Assembly: GCF_943181415.1 (NCBI RefSeq)
Contig: NZ_CALPBZ010000007.1
Location: 1 to 63,882 of the forward strand
DNA from: Microbacterium sp. Marseille-Q6648
GTDB taxonomy: Bacteria > Actinomycetota > Actinomycetes > Actinomycetales > Microbacteriaceae
Reading direction: 5' to 3'
Length of the DNA stretch: 63,882 nucleotides
The position numbers and the translations under genes are program-made. This document shows, piece after piece, positions 41,305 to 50,700 of this stretch (positions are counted from its first letter, which is position 1; each line of letters opens with the position of its first letter). The notes below the pieces were generated by a model. The model searched no databases, was not told where the DNA came from, and worked only from the letters and a program-made list of their open reading frames with translations.

Positions 41305-43323
41305 TCACGCCTCCAGAGCCCACCCCTGGCCGGCCTCGCGGATGACGGCGACGGCTCCCGCGTCGATCTCGATCCGATCCCGTTGCCCGCTGACCAGATC
41401 GACGCCGTCGCCCGCGATGCGCACGGCGGCCTCGGAGTGATTCAGGATGAAGAGGTAGTCCGCCTCGGCGCCGCGGCGACGGACCGCCTCGATGCCGGCA
41501 TCCGCCGCACCCGCGAGGGTGGGCTCGATGCCGGCGTCGACCGCCGCCTCGGCGAGGAACGCGTCGAGCGAGTGCTGAGTCAGCTTGGTGGAGACGTAGG
41601 TCGCCGACCCCGAGCCGACCGATCGCCTCGTCACGGCGGGGCAGCCCCGGAGGGGACCGGACGCGTACTCGGCGACCACGGACGCCGTCTCGACACGGAG
41701 GAGCTCGGACCACACACCCGCCTGCGAGCCGTCGCTGAGTTCGATCGTCTCGCCGGGCGGAAGCGGGAACATCTGCTCGCCGCGGATCCCGAGGAGACCG
41801 CGCAGCATGCCGGGATACCCGCCGCCGACGACGCGCTGATCCATATCGGCGAGACCGGATGCGAAGGTGACGACGAGTCGGCCGCCTGACTCGGCGAAGT
41901 CCTCGAGCCAGCGCGCGGTGGTCGCTGTCATCGCGTAGAGCGCAGGGACGACGATGACCTTGTACCGATCGGCGGCACCGCCGGGACGGATGAAGTCGAC
42001 CGGATAGCCGCTGCGCCAGAACGCCCGGTGGGTGGAGCGCACCTCGTCGGAGTACGACACCGCGTCGGAGGGGAGGTGCGGAGTCTCCAGCGACCACCAG
42101 CCCTCGGCATCCCAGACGATGGCGATCTCGGCGTCGCCGAGCACCCCGTCCGCCGGGGCGGTGGCGACCTCTGCGATGCGATCGAGGGTGTCGCCGAGGC
42201 GGACGATCCCGTCGAACGCGCGCGTGTCGGGACCGGCGTGCGGAACCATCGCGCCGTGCCAGAGCTCCGAGCCGGCCGCGGATGCACGCCACTGGAAGAA
42301 GAGTGCGCTCTGCGAGCCGCGCGCGATGTAGCCCAGCGAATTGCGGATCATGCGGTCCACGCCCTTGGTGACGACGTGATCGCCCGTGCGGATCCCGGTG
42401 GCGTTCTGCTCCATGAGCAGCCAGGGGCCGCCCGCCCACGACCGGGTCAGATCCGCTCCGTAGGCGACGTGCGCCTCGCCGTCGGCGCTCGTCGTGTCGA
42501 GGTAGTGATCGATCGAGACCACATCCTGCTCATCGCTCCAGGTCCACTGATCGAGGTGATTCCACGTGGGCAGCATGAAGTTGGTGGTGATGGGAGCACG
42601 GGACCCGGATGCCCGGACCTCGTCGCGCTGCTCGCGATACGCCTCGAGCATCTCGTCCGAGCAGAAACGCTTGAAGTCCACCACGTGGGCGGGGTTGTGC
42701 AGGTACTGCGTCTGGACCGGGGGAAGGATCTCATCCCACGCCCCGTAGCGCTGCGACCAGAAGGCCGTGTACCAGACGCGGTTGAGCTCGTCGACGGTGC
42801 CGTAGCGGCGCTCGAGCCAGCGGCGGAAGGCGCGAGCGGCGTGAGGGCCGTGGTCGATGGTGCCGTACTCGTTGTGGATGTGCCACCCGCGGAGCATGTC
42901 GTGGTGCCCGTAGCGGTCGGCGAGATACCGAGCAATCCGCCGGGCGGCGGCGCGGTACGCGGGGGCGCTCACGGCGTAGGTGTCGCGAGAGCCGTGGAGC
43001 ACCCGCGTGCCGTCGGGACGGACGGGGAGGGCGTCGGGGTGCGCGACGGTGAACCAGGGTGGCGGCGACGCGGTCGGAGTGGCCAGGATGAATCCGATGC
43101 CGTCGGACGCCAGGCGGTCGATGACCTCGTCCAACCACGCCGGGTCGAATTCCCCCTCTCGGGGTTCGAGCATCGCCCACGAGAACACGCCGATCGTCGC
43201 GGTGTTGACCTTCGCGCGCTTCATGAGCTCGATGTCTTCTCGCCAGACCTCGCGCGGCCACTGCTCGGGGCTGTAGTCGCCGCCGAAGAGGAATCGCGCG
43301 GGGGAGTACGGTGCGGGGGTCAT
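41305..43323 (-). CDS. beta-galactosidase, GH42, 672 aa
   Basis: Family 42 enzyme. It begins FLFGGDYSPEQWP; the acid/base is Glu152 in WHIHNEYGT and the nucleophile Glu305 in WLLMEQNATG. FQWRASAAGSE and the trimerisation and beta-sandwich domains follow. No signal peptide, so it acts on imported oligosaccharides in the cytoplasm, releasing terminal beta-galactose (possibly alpha-L-arabinopyranose). Last gene of the SBP-permease-permease-GH42 transcript, 4 bp after the permease. Confidence 0.92.
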   Translation of the reverse strand: MTPAPYSPARFLFGGDYSPEQWPREVWREDIELMKRAKVNTATIGVFSWAMLEPREGEFDPAWLDEVIDRLASDGIGFILATPTASPPPWFTVAHPDALPVRPDGTRVLHGSRDTYAVSAPAYRAAARRIARYLADRYGHHDMLRGWHIHNEYGTIDHGPHAARAFRRWLERRYGTVDELNRVWYTAFWSQRYGAWDEILPPVQTQYLHNPAHVVDFKRFCSDEMLEAYREQRDEVRASGSRAPITTNFMLPTWNHLDQWTWSDEQDVVSIDHYLDTTSADGEAHVAYGADLTRSWAGGPWLLMEQNATGIRTGDHVVTKGVDRMIRNSLGYIARGSQSALFFQWRASAAGSELWHGAMVPHAGPDTRAFDGIVRLGDTLDRIAEVATAPADGVLGDAEIAIVWDAEGWWSLETPHLPSDAVSYSDEVRSTHRAFWRSGYPVDFIRPGGAADRYKVIVVPALYAMTATTARWLEDFAESGGRLVVTFASGLADMDQRVVGGGYPGMLRGLLGIRGEQMFPLPPGETIELSDGSQAGVWSELLRVETASVVAEYASGPLRGCPAVTRRSVGSGSATYVSTKLTQHSLDAFLAEAAVDAGIEPTLAGAADAGIEAVRRRGAEADYLFILNHSEAAVRIAGDGVDLVSGQRDRIEIDAGAVAVIREAGQGWALEA

Positions 43324-43327
43324 GGAT

Positions 43328-44227
43328 TCATCCCTTCAGTCCGCCGCTCACGAGGTCGAGCCGCCAGTATCGCTGGAGGACGAGCATCATCACGATGAGC
43401 GGGATGATCGAGATCGCGGCGCCGATGATGGCGAGGCTGTAGAGCGACGGCGTGCCCGAGCCTTTCGAGAGCAGCGTGTAGAGGCCGACCGTCAACGGAT
43501 ACATCCGCTCTTCGGACAGCATGATGAACGGCAGCAGGAAGTTGTTCCAGATCCCGACGAACTGCAGCAGGAAGACCGTGACCATCCCGGGAACCATCAT
43601 CGGCAGCACGATCGACGTGAAGATCCGGAACTCGCTCGCGCCGTCGATCCGTGCCGCCTCCAGGGTGTCGGAGGGGACGGCCGACGCGGCATAGACGCGC
43701 GCGAGGAAGATGCCGAACGGCGAGATCAGCACCGGCAGGAGGACGGACCAGTACGTTCCGGCCAGACCCATCTGCGACATCAGGAGGTACTGCGGGATGG
43801 CGAGGGTGATCCCGGGGAGCAGAACGCCGGCCAGGATCGCGTAGAACCAGATCTGCCGCCCGGGGAAGTCGTACTTGGCCAGGGCGAACCCCGCCATCGT
43901 CGAGATGAGGGTGGACAGGGCTGCTCCGACGCCGGCGTAGATGAAGCTGTTCCAAGCCCACAGCGGGAACTGGCCGCCGCCGTAGGCGAAGAGATCGGCC
44001 ACGTTGTCCAGGAGGCCCGTCCCCGGAAGGAATGTGAAGGTGGTGAACAGCTCCGAGTTGGACTTCGTGGACGCCGTGACGACCCACAGGACCGGGACGA
44101 GGCAGTACACGGCGCCGAGGATCAGCACCGCGGAAGCCACGAGGGGGCGACGGGGGCGGCGTTCGGGCGCTGTGCTGGACTGCGGTCTCACGCGCGCGGT
44201 CGGACGCTCCGGCAGGACGGCGGTCAT
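43328..44227 (-). CDS. carbohydrate ABC transporter permease (MalG type), 299 aa
   Basis: Six transmembrane helices, with the EAA loop DTLEAARIDGASEFRIFTSI that docks the ATPase. Typical start of CUT1 inner-membrane subunits (LILGAVYCLVPVLWVVTAS). ATG 44227 overlaps the stop of the partner permease (TGATG), with GGAGGGGA upstream. No ATPase gene is in the cluster; as in other actinobacteria, a shared MsiK-like ATPase probably serves. Confidence 0.92.
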   Translation of the reverse strand: MTAVLPERPTARVRPQSSTAPERRPRRPLVASAVLILGAVYCLVPVLWVVTASTKSNSELFTTFTFLPGTGLLDNVADLFAYGGGQFPLWAWNSFIYAGVGAALSTLISTMAGFALAKYDFPGRQIWFYAILAGVLLPGITLAIPQYLLMSQMGLAGTYWSVLLPVLISPFGIFLARVYAASAVPSDTLEAARIDGASEFRIFTSIVLPMMVPGMVTVFLLQFVGIWNNFLLPFIMLSEERMYPLTVGLYTLLSKGSGTPSLYSLAIIGAAISIIPLIVMMLVLQRYWRLDLVSGGLKG

Positions 44228-45162
44228 CATTCCCCTCCCAGGGCGCGCTTCTGCGTCGCCCGCAACAGCAGCACCGACACCACGAGCGTCCCGATCGCCA
44301 GGACCACCGATGACGCGGCCGCCAGCGACAGGTCGTCGCGCACGAAGGCGTCGCGGTAGATCTTCATCAGCGGTACCCAGGTCTGGGATATCTCGTTGGT
44401 CATGGGTCTCAGAGTGGTCGGCTCGCCGTAGACCTGGAGCGTCCCGATGAGGGCGAACAACCCGGTCAGCACGAGCGCAGGGGCGACGAGCGGGATCTTG
44501 ATGCGCCACGCGATGCTCCACTCCCCGGCTCCGTCGATGCGTGCGGCCTCGTAGATCTCGCTGGGGATGCCGCGCAGGGAGGTGTAGATGATGATCATGT
44601 TGAATCCGACCGCGCCCCAGATCGCGATGTTGGCCACCGCGGGGAAGAGGGAGGTGCCCGTGAGCACGATGACATCCGGAAGCCCGAGCTGGTTGAGCAC
44701 CCAGTTCAGCGGGCTCGTGGACGGCAGATACAGGAAGCCCCACAGAAGAGATGCGATGACGCCGGGAACGGCGTAGGGGATGAAGATCGCCGTGCGCGAG
44801 AACCTCGCCGCGCGGACGCCGGGCAGGTCGAGCAGCAGCGCGAAGAGCAGACCCAGCCCGAGCGTGACGGGGACGGCGATGGCGCCGTACACGGCCAGGC
44901 GTGCGAAGCCGGCGAGGAACTCGGCGTCGGTGAAGGTGCGGACGTAGTTCTCCAGCCCGACCCAGGTCTCCTCGCGGACGCCGAACGGCCCGGCACCGCT
45001 CACGCGGAGTCCGCGGAAGCTCAGGAAGATCGCGTAGCCGATCGGGATGGCGAGGAAGGCCACGAAGAGCACGCCGGCGGGAAGGAGGAACGCGTAGGGA
45101 GCGACCCAGGTGCGCCGGCGGCGGCGTTGCCGGATCGGCAGCTGAAGAGCGGCATCGGTCAT
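44227..45162 (-). CDS. carbohydrate ABC transporter permease (MalF type), 311 aa
   Basis: CUT1 permease with six helices. The N-terminus is Arg-rich (QRRRRRTWVAPYAFLLPAG), the EAA loop is SEIYEAARIDGAGEWSIAWRI, and the C-terminal helix is ASSVVLAIGTLVVSVLLL. It pairs with the gene at 43328 and the lipoprotein at 45239. The 76-bp gap to the lipoprotein gene holds a strong stem-loop. Confidence 0.92.
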   Translation of the reverse strand: MTDAALQLPIRQRRRRRTWVAPYAFLLPAGVLFVAFLAIPIGYAIFLSFRGLRVSGAGPFGVREETWVGLENYVRTFTDAEFLAGFARLAVYGAIAVPVTLGLGLLFALLLDLPGVRAARFSRTAIFIPYAVPGVIASLLWGFLYLPSTSPLNWVLNQLGLPDVIVLTGTSLFPAVANIAIWGAVGFNMIIIYTSLRGIPSEIYEAARIDGAGEWSIAWRIKIPLVAPALVLTGLFALIGTLQVYGEPTTLRPMTNEISQTWVPLMKIYRDAFVRDDLSLAAASSVVLAIGTLVVSVLLLRATQKRALGGE

Positions 45163-45205
45163 GAGGGGGCTTCTTTCGGCGAGCGACCGCGGGTGTGAGG
45201 AGGAC

Positions 45206-45233
45206 GTGGGTGCCGGGAGGCCCCGGCACCCAC
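45206..45233 (-). terminator. stem-loop between binding-protein and permease genes
   Basis: GTGGGTGCCGGG (45206-45217) pairs perfectly over 12 bp with CCCGGCACCCAC (45222-45233) around a 4-nt loop. It lies between the binding-protein stop and the permease start without a T-run. Such intra-operon stems usually stabilise the binding-protein mRNA or partly terminate, making the lipoprotein more abundant than the permeases. Confidence 0.65.
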
Positions 45234-45238
45234 GCATG

Positions 45239-46534
45239 TCACCGTCGGGTGACGGTGAATCCCGAGGTTTCCATGTCGTCGAACACGACGTCCTCGGTGG
45301 CCGTCAGGGCGTCGCGAAGCGGCGTGCCCGCGGTGACCGCGGCGGACATGGCGTCCTGGAAGGCGCTCGATGCGACGTTGACGTTCGGTCCCCAGCTCAG
45401 GTCGGGGATGGTGTCGGCGGCGATCTCGGCGGCTACCGACCAGTAGTCGGTCTGCTGCGGCATGAGGGCGGGCGGGTCGCTTTCGAGCGTGAGCTCCTGG
45501 CCGAGCAGAGAGGCCGGATACTGCCCTTCCTGGATCTGGATGCGGGCGGCCTCCTCCGACGCGGCCAACCATGCCGCGAACTCGGCGGCAGCCTCGGGGT
45601 GCTGGCTGGAGGTGGTGACCACGACGGCCGATCCGCCCTGGAATGCCACGGCGGAGTCGCCCTCGTCCCACTGCGGGAGAGGTGCCATCGCCCACTGGCC
45701 GGCCATGTCCGCGGCGACGCCGTTGATCACGCCTGCCGCCCAGAGCCCGGCCGGCCACGACAGGATCTTGCCGTCGTTGAGCTGAGCGTTCCACTCCGGG
45801 GTGAGGAGCGGTTCGGCCCGCACGAGGTCCCGGTCGATGAGGTCCTGCCAGTAGTCGGCGACGGCGACGGATGCTTCATCGTCGAACCCGACGGTCCACT
45901 CCCCGTCCTCGACGGTCCACCATTCGGCGCCGGCCTGCTGGGCGAACGCCGCGAAGCCGCCGAACTCCGCCGGCGCGAAGGTCGTGATGTACGCGTCCGG
46001 GTCCGCCTCGCGGACCGCGGCGGCAGCCTCGGCGAACTCCGCCCACGTCGTGGGGACGTCGATCCCGAGTTCGTCGAACCGCGCCTGGTTGTACGTCAGA
46101 GCCTGCGGGCCGGCATCCTGCGGCACGCCGTAGCTCGCACCGTCGAACGTCGACTGGCTCCAGATTCCCGGTGCGAAGTCGGCTTCGATGTCGGCGACGT
46201 GCTCGCTGATGTCGGCGGCGACGCCGGCCACGATCATCGCGGGCAGCGTGTTGTATTCGACGAGCGCGACGTCGGGCGCGCTGTCCGCACGTGCTGCGGT
46301 GACGAGCTTGGCGGAGGAGTCCGACCCGCCGCCGGCGTCGGTGTGGTTGACCTGGATGTCGGGGTGCGTCCGGTTCCACTCGTCGACGAGCGGCTTCTGC
46401 GCCGTGCCCCAGGCCCAGTAGTCGAGCGTCACGGTCTCGCCTTCCGTGCCGCCTCCCCCCGTGGTCGTGGCTGCACAGCCGGTCACCGCCAGGGCGGCTG
46501 CTGCCGTCGCTGCGATCAGCGTCATCCTCTTCAT
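45239..46534 (-). CDS. sugar-binding lipoprotein of an ABC importer, 431 aa
   Basis: Signal peptide with lipobox LAVTGC (lipidated Cys20), a Gly/Thr linker and a family-1 solute-binding fold: VTLDYWAWGTAQKPLVDEWN, DVALVEYNTLPAMI, YGVPQDAGPQALTYN and GKILSWPAGLW. It captures an oligosaccharide for the two permeases downstream. Aromatic residues in the cleft suit sugar stacking. Ribosome-binding site AGGGAGA. Its promoter region faces the LacI gene and holds the TCGAAGCGCTTCGA-type operators. Confidence 0.92.
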   Translation of the reverse strand: MKRMTLIAATAAAALAVTGCAATTTGGGGTEGETVTLDYWAWGTAQKPLVDEWNRTHPDIQVNHTDAGGGSDSSAKLVTAARADSAPDVALVEYNTLPAMIVAGVAADISEHVADIEADFAPGIWSQSTFDGASYGVPQDAGPQALTYNQARFDELGIDVPTTWAEFAEAAAAVREADPDAYITTFAPAEFGGFAAFAQQAGAEWWTVEDGEWTVGFDDEASVAVADYWQDLIDRDLVRAEPLLTPEWNAQLNDGKILSWPAGLWAAGVINGVAADMAGQWAMAPLPQWDEGDSAVAFQGGSAVVVTTSSQHPEAAAEFAAWLAASEEAARIQIQEGQYPASLLGQELTLESDPPALMPQQTDYWSVAAEIAADTIPDLSWGPNVNVASSAFQDAMSAAVTAGTPLRDALTATEDVVFDDMETSGFTVTRR

Positions 46535-46598
46535 TGCACATCTCCCTCGACATGTTGTCAGTGCGACCATCGTCAGCCACGGTATCGAAGCGTTTACG

Positions 46599-46610
46599 CG
46601 AAGCGCTTCG
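46599..46610. promoter_or_regulatory. LacI-type operator, binding-protein side
   Basis: CGAAGCGCTTCG, a 12-bp palindrome, stands 65 bp before the binding-protein start. A related half-matched sequence (CGAAGCGTTTACG) lies next to it at 46586. It has the same core as the operator at 46709. Confidence 0.75.
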
Positions 46611-46708
46611 ACATGCACAGTACGCGGGGTGCCGGGGGATGGCAACCCTCGCAATCCGACGCGAATCGCGATGGGTTGCCCAGACGGCGGTGGCCGCGTA
46701 GGTTCTAG

Positions 46709-46722
46709 TCGAAGCGCTTCGA
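46709..46722. promoter_or_regulatory. LacI-type operator, regulator side
   Basis: TCGAAGCGCTTCGA is a perfect 14-bp palindrome centred on CG, 27 bp before the LacI-family gene. Two such sites about 110 bp apart in one divergent promoter region suggest autoregulation together with control of the importer, perhaps by looping. Confidence 0.8.
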
Positions 46723-46748
46723 GCGCGGTCACCGACAACGGAAGTTCC

Positions 46749-47771
46749 ATGGCAAAGATCCACGAGGTCGCGAAGGCGGCCGGGGTATCCATCAGCACGG
46801 TCTCTTACGCCCTGAGCGGCAAGCGCCCCGTCGCTGCCGAGACGCGACGGCGCATCGAGGCGGCCGTGGCCGAGCTGGACTATCGGCCCAACGCCGGCGC
46901 ACGGATGCTCGCGGGGAACCGGACGCACATCCTCGCCGTCACCGAGCCCCTTCGTGCCGACACGCATGCGCCCACCCACATGGCCTTCGTCCTCGCGACG
47001 GCGATCGCCGCTCGCCGCTCGGATTACGACGTCCTCCTCCTGACGGACGAGCAGGCGTCGGCGGGAATGCATCGGGTCGCCGCGAGCGGGCTCGTGGACG
47101 GGATCATCGTCCTCGACGTCGCGCCGACGGACGAGCGGGTGGCACTGTCACGCGAGATCCCGACGCCGACGGTCTTCGTCGGAGTTCCCCGCGATCACGA
47201 GGGCCTGCTGTGCGTCGACCTTGACTTCGAACGGGCGGCCGACATGGCGGTCGAGCAGCTGGTCGCGGCGGGTCACCGCCGGATCGGGCTGATCGGCCAC
47301 GCACCCCCGGCCTACGAGCTGTCCAACTTCCCGCCGAGGGTGCGGGACGGATTCCTCGCCGCTGCCGAGGCACGCGGAGCCCGCGGCGAGTTCGCCATGC
47401 TCGCCGGCGAGGGGCGGTCGGACCTCCGCGCGCGCCGCGCCGCCTCCGGTCTCCTGGACTCCGGGGTCACCGCCCTCGTCCTTCACTGCAACGACGAGGC
47501 GCACAACGGCGTCCTCGAAGAGATCGCCGCCAGGGGCATGGACATCCCGGGCGATGTCTCGGTCATCTCCGTGGGCTCCAGCTTCGACACCGGCGGTTTC
47601 GCCACCGCTCTCAGTTCCGTCCCGCTGGTGCCGCAGGAGTCGTGCGACATCGCCGTCGAACTGGCTCTGCAGCGCATCGACGGCGACGATCCCGCACCCG
47701 GCGTGCGGCTGATCGATCCGCATTTCATCGACCGCGGATCCGTCGCGCCGCCGCGGTCGGTCTCCGAATGA
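46749..47771 (+). CDS. LacI-family regulator of the oligosaccharide locus, 340 aa
   Basis: Helix-turn-helix IHEVAKAAGVSISTVSYALSG, hinge VAELDYRPNAGARMLAG, and a sugar-sensing core with FVGVPRDHEGLLCVDLDFE and HRRIGLIGHAPP. Divergent from the importer genes and followed 31 bp later, on its own strand, by the alpha-xylosidase gene. It therefore probably controls both directions through the palindromes at 46599 and 46709. The inducer is unknown, likely a xylose- or galactose-containing oligosaccharide. Confidence 0.92.
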   Translation: MAKIHEVAKAAGVSISTVSYALSGKRPVAAETRRRIEAAVAELDYRPNAGARMLAGNRTHILAVTEPLRADTHAPTHMAFVLATAIAARRSDYDVLLLTDEQASAGMHRVAASGLVDGIIVLDVAPTDERVALSREIPTPTVFVGVPRDHEGLLCVDLDFERAADMAVEQLVAAGHRRIGLIGHAPPAYELSNFPPRVRDGFLAAAEARGARGEFAMLAGEGRSDLRARRAASGLLDSGVTALVLHCNDEAHNGVLEEIAARGMDIPGDVSVISVGSSFDTGGFATALSSVPLVPQESCDIAVELALQRIDGDDPAPGVRLIDPHFIDRGSVAPPRSVSE

Positions 47772-47802
47772 CTTTCCGCGCACGATCTGGAGCAGGCACA
47801 CG

Positions 47803-50037
47803 ATGAAGTTCACCGACGGGTTCTGGCAGCTGCGACCCGGCGTCACCGCCCTCTACGCCCAAGAGGCGTACGACATCCAAGAGACGGATGCCGCGCCCGA
47901 CGGCCGGGGAATCACCATCACCGCTCCCACGAAGGTCATCGCCGGTCGGGGCGACACGCTCAATCGCGCGGTGCTGACGACGACCGTGTCCTCCCCGGCC
48001 GAGGGCGTCGTCCGCGTGCGCATCGTCCACCACGAGGGCCGGGCGTGGCACGGCGGGTTCTCCATCGCCGGCGACGAGCAGCCGCAGGTCGCGGCATCCG
48101 TCACCGAGGCCGGTGCCACCGTCTCCGCCGGCGCGCTCACCGCGCGCGTGGCAGCCGGAGCACCATGGGACCTCTCGTTCGACGTCGACGGCCGGCGGGT
48201 CACCGGCAGCGGCGCGAAGTCGCAGGGATACATCCAGGTCGACCCCGACGCTCAGGTCGACCCGGGGATCGTCGGCAACGCCCGCGGCGGGACCACGCGC
48301 GCGCTCGCTCCGGCGTACGTCCACGAACAGCTCGAGCTCGGGGTGGGGGAGCGGATCTACGGCCTCGGCGAGCGCTTCGGCCCGCTCGTGAAGAACGGCC
48401 AGATGGTCGACATCTGGAACGCCGACGGCGGGACCTCCAGCGAGCAGGCATACAAGAACGTCCCGTTCTACCTCTCCAGCGAGGGCTACGGCGTCCTCGT
48501 CAACGACCCGGGCCACGTCTCGTTCGAGGTCGGCTCCGAGGCGGTCGAGCGCGTGCAGTTCTCGGTCCCCGGCGAGGCGCTCGAGTACTTCGTCATCGCC
48601 GGCCCCAGCCCGAAGGACGTCCTGCGGCGCTATACCGCGCTCACCGGTCGGCCACCGGTCGTGCCGGCGTGGTCGTACGGGCTGTGGCTGTCGACATCGT
48701 TCACCACCGACTACGACGAGGGCACGGTTACGTCGTTCCTCAACGAGATGTCGCGGCGCGAGCTGCCCGTGTCGGTGTTCCACTTCGACTGCTTCTGGAT
48801 GCGCGAGTTCAACTGGTGCGACTTCGAGTGGGACGCGCGGGTCTTCCCCGATCCCGACGGTATGCTCGCGCGCCTGCACGACAAGGACCTGAGGGTGAGC
48901 GTCTGGCTCAACCCCTACATCGGCCAGCGCTCGAAGCTCTTCGCCGAGGCCGCCGAGCGGGGCTATCTCGTGCGCCGGGCCGACGGCTCGGTGTGGCAGT
49001 GGGACCTGTGGCAGGCGGGTATGGGGCTCGTCGACTTCACCAACCCCGACGCGACCGAGTGGTACCAGTCGAAGCTGCGTGCGCTCGTCGATCAGGGCGT
49101 GGACTGCTTCAAGACGGACTTCGGCGAGCGCATCCCCACCGACGTGGTGTGGGCGGACGGATCCGACCCGCAGCGCATGCACAACCTCTACACGCACCTG
49201 TACAACCAGGCGGTGTACGACGTGCTCGTGGACGCGCGCGGCGCCGGCGATGCGGTGCTGTTCGCGCGGTCGGCCACCGCCGGCGGACAGACCATGCCGG
49301 TGCACTGGGGAGGCGACTCGACATCGACGTTCACGTCCATGGCCGAGACCCTCCGCGGCGGGCTCTCGCTCGCCCTGAGCGGCTTCGCGTACTGGAGTCA
49401 TGACATCGGCGGCTTCGAGGGCACGCCGGATGCCGGGGTCTTCAAGCGCTGGACCGCGTTCGGTCTGCTGGGGAGCCACTCGCGGTTCCACGGCTCGCAG
49501 TCCTATCGGGTGCCGTGGCAGTTCGACGACGAGGCGGTGGACGTCACACGCCGGTTCACCCGGCTCAAGATGCGGCTGATGCCGTATCTGTTCGGGCTCG
49601 GCGTCGAGGCCGCGCAGACGGGGCTGCCCGTGATGCGCGCCATGCAGCTGGAGTTCCCCGACGACCCGGCGGTGGCCTACCTCGACCGGCAGTACATGCT
49701 CGGACCGGATCTTCTGGTCGCCCCCGTGTTCTCCGCGAGCGGCGACGTGGAGTTCTACCTGCCGGCCGGCACCTGGACGAGCCTGCTGACCGGGGAGCAG
49801 GTCGCCGGCGGCGGCTGGCGACGCGAGAGGCACGGCTTCGACAGCCTGCCGCTGTACGTCCGCCCCGGTGCCGTGCTGCCGTGGGGAGCGCGCGAGGACC
49901 GGCCGGATTACGACTATCTCGATGGGCTGGCCCTGCGGGTGTTCGGCGGGGGATCGGGGGAGGCGGCCGTGCGGGTGACCACGCCGGACGGCCGCTCGGA
50001 GACCTTCACGGTCGACCGCGCAGACGTGACCGGCTGA
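47803..50037 (+). CDS. yicI: alpha-xylosidase, GH31 (YicI-like), 744 aa
   Basis: Family 31 hydrolase. Nucleophile Asp439 lies in CFKTDFGERIP and acid/base Asp505 in HWGGDSTSTF, both of the YicI alpha-xylosidase form rather than the alpha-glucosidase form. The N-terminal beta domain has IYGLGERFGPLVKNGQ, and FHFDCFWMREFNWCDFEWD follows the barrel entry. Length is close to E. coli YicI (772). It would cleave terminal alpha-xylose from xyloglucan fragments or isoprimeverose in the cytoplasm. No signal peptide. Confidence 0.9.
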   Translation: MKFTDGFWQLRPGVTALYAQEAYDIQETDAAPDGRGITITAPTKVIAGRGDTLNRAVLTTTVSSPAEGVVRVRIVHHEGRAWHGGFSIAGDEQPQVAASVTEAGATVSAGALTARVAAGAPWDLSFDVDGRRVTGSGAKSQGYIQVDPDAQVDPGIVGNARGGTTRALAPAYVHEQLELGVGERIYGLGERFGPLVKNGQMVDIWNADGGTSSEQAYKNVPFYLSSEGYGVLVNDPGHVSFEVGSEAVERVQFSVPGEALEYFVIAGPSPKDVLRRYTALTGRPPVVPAWSYGLWLSTSFTTDYDEGTVTSFLNEMSRRELPVSVFHFDCFWMREFNWCDFEWDARVFPDPDGMLARLHDKDLRVSVWLNPYIGQRSKLFAEAAERGYLVRRADGSVWQWDLWQAGMGLVDFTNPDATEWYQSKLRALVDQGVDCFKTDFGERIPTDVVWADGSDPQRMHNLYTHLYNQAVYDVLVDARGAGDAVLFARSATAGGQTMPVHWGGDSTSTFTSMAETLRGGLSLALSGFAYWSHDIGGFEGTPDAGVFKRWTAFGLLGSHSRFHGSQSYRVPWQFDDEAVDVTRRFTRLKMRLMPYLFGLGVEAAQTGLPVMRAMQLEFPDDPAVAYLDRQYMLGPDLLVAPVFSASGDVEFYLPAGTWTSLLTGEQVAGGGWRRERHGFDSLPLYVRPGAVLPWGAREDRPDYDYLDGLALRVFGGGSGEAAVRVTTPDGRSETFTVDRADVTG

Positions 50038-50100
50038 GCCGCCGAGTCTCGCGGGGGAGAGCGCGAGCCGCACCCCCGCGGACGGAGTTACCCTGTCGGG

Positions 50101-50394
50101 ATGAACGACCTGACCTTCACTCACGAGCCGGATGCCTCGCGGTACACGCTGCTGCGCGGTGACGACCTGGTCAGCGTGCTGGACTACCGCGACGACGGAC
50201 GCACGGTGGCGATGACCCGCGCCTACACGATCCCCTCGTTCCGCGGCCACGGCTACGCCGCCGAGCTCGTCGACCGCGCCGTCACGGAGCTCGAGCGCGC
50301 GGGCGACCGCGCCGTCATCCCCGTCTGCTGGTACGTCGCGGACTGGTTCGCCGACCACCCCGACCGGCGCGGAGTGCTTGCGCGCAGCGCGTGA
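50101..50394 (+). CDS. small GNAT-family N-acetyltransferase, 97 aa
   Basis: Short YjdJ-like GNAT domain. VAMTRAYTIPSFRGHGYAAELVDRAV contains the acetyl-CoA loop (R-G-H-G-Y-A), and VIPVCWYVADWFADHP is the conserved late strand and helix of this subgroup. Substrate unknown. TACCCT lies exactly 6 nt before the ATG, so the mRNA is leaderless. Confidence 0.85.
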   Translation: MNDLTFTHEPDASRYTLLRGDDLVSVLDYRDDGRTVAMTRAYTIPSFRGHGYAAELVDRAVTELERAGDRAVIPVCWYVADWFADHPDRRGVLARSA

Positions 50395-50478
50395 ACCTCG
50401 CCCTGCCCGCTCTTGTCAAGACCCTCTTGTCGTCCGCGTTCAGGGGCGAAGGTGGAGGCTGGACGAGAGGAGCCCAGC

Positions 50479-50700
50479 ATGGAGCGAGAACTCCCCGAAG
50501 GTGTGATCAACGTGGCGCCGCCCGGCGGTTTCGACCCGGTCGGCGACGGCGAGACGGCGGAGCGGAACGACGCCGCGACCGGCTCGGAGCAGCTGGCGGC
50601 AGAGCACTCGCCGCCCGATGACCCGGCCGCCGGCGAGGCGGTGCGGCAGGGCGCCGACCCCGATCTCTCGACCGACGACGAGGAAGGCGACCGATCATGA
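50479..50700 (+). CDS. small acidic protein, 73 aa
   Basis: Polar, rich in Asp, Glu, Pro, Gly and Ala, and probably disordered. The only conserved-looking part is ELPEGVINVAPPGGFDPVGD at the start. GAGAGGAG ribosome-binding site. The ATG of the next gene overlaps its stop. Composition is like the 62-aa protein at 34846. Confidence 0.65.
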   Translation: MERELPEGVINVAPPGGFDPVGDGETAERNDAATGSEQLAAEHSPPDDPAAGEAVRQGADPDLSTDDEEGDRS

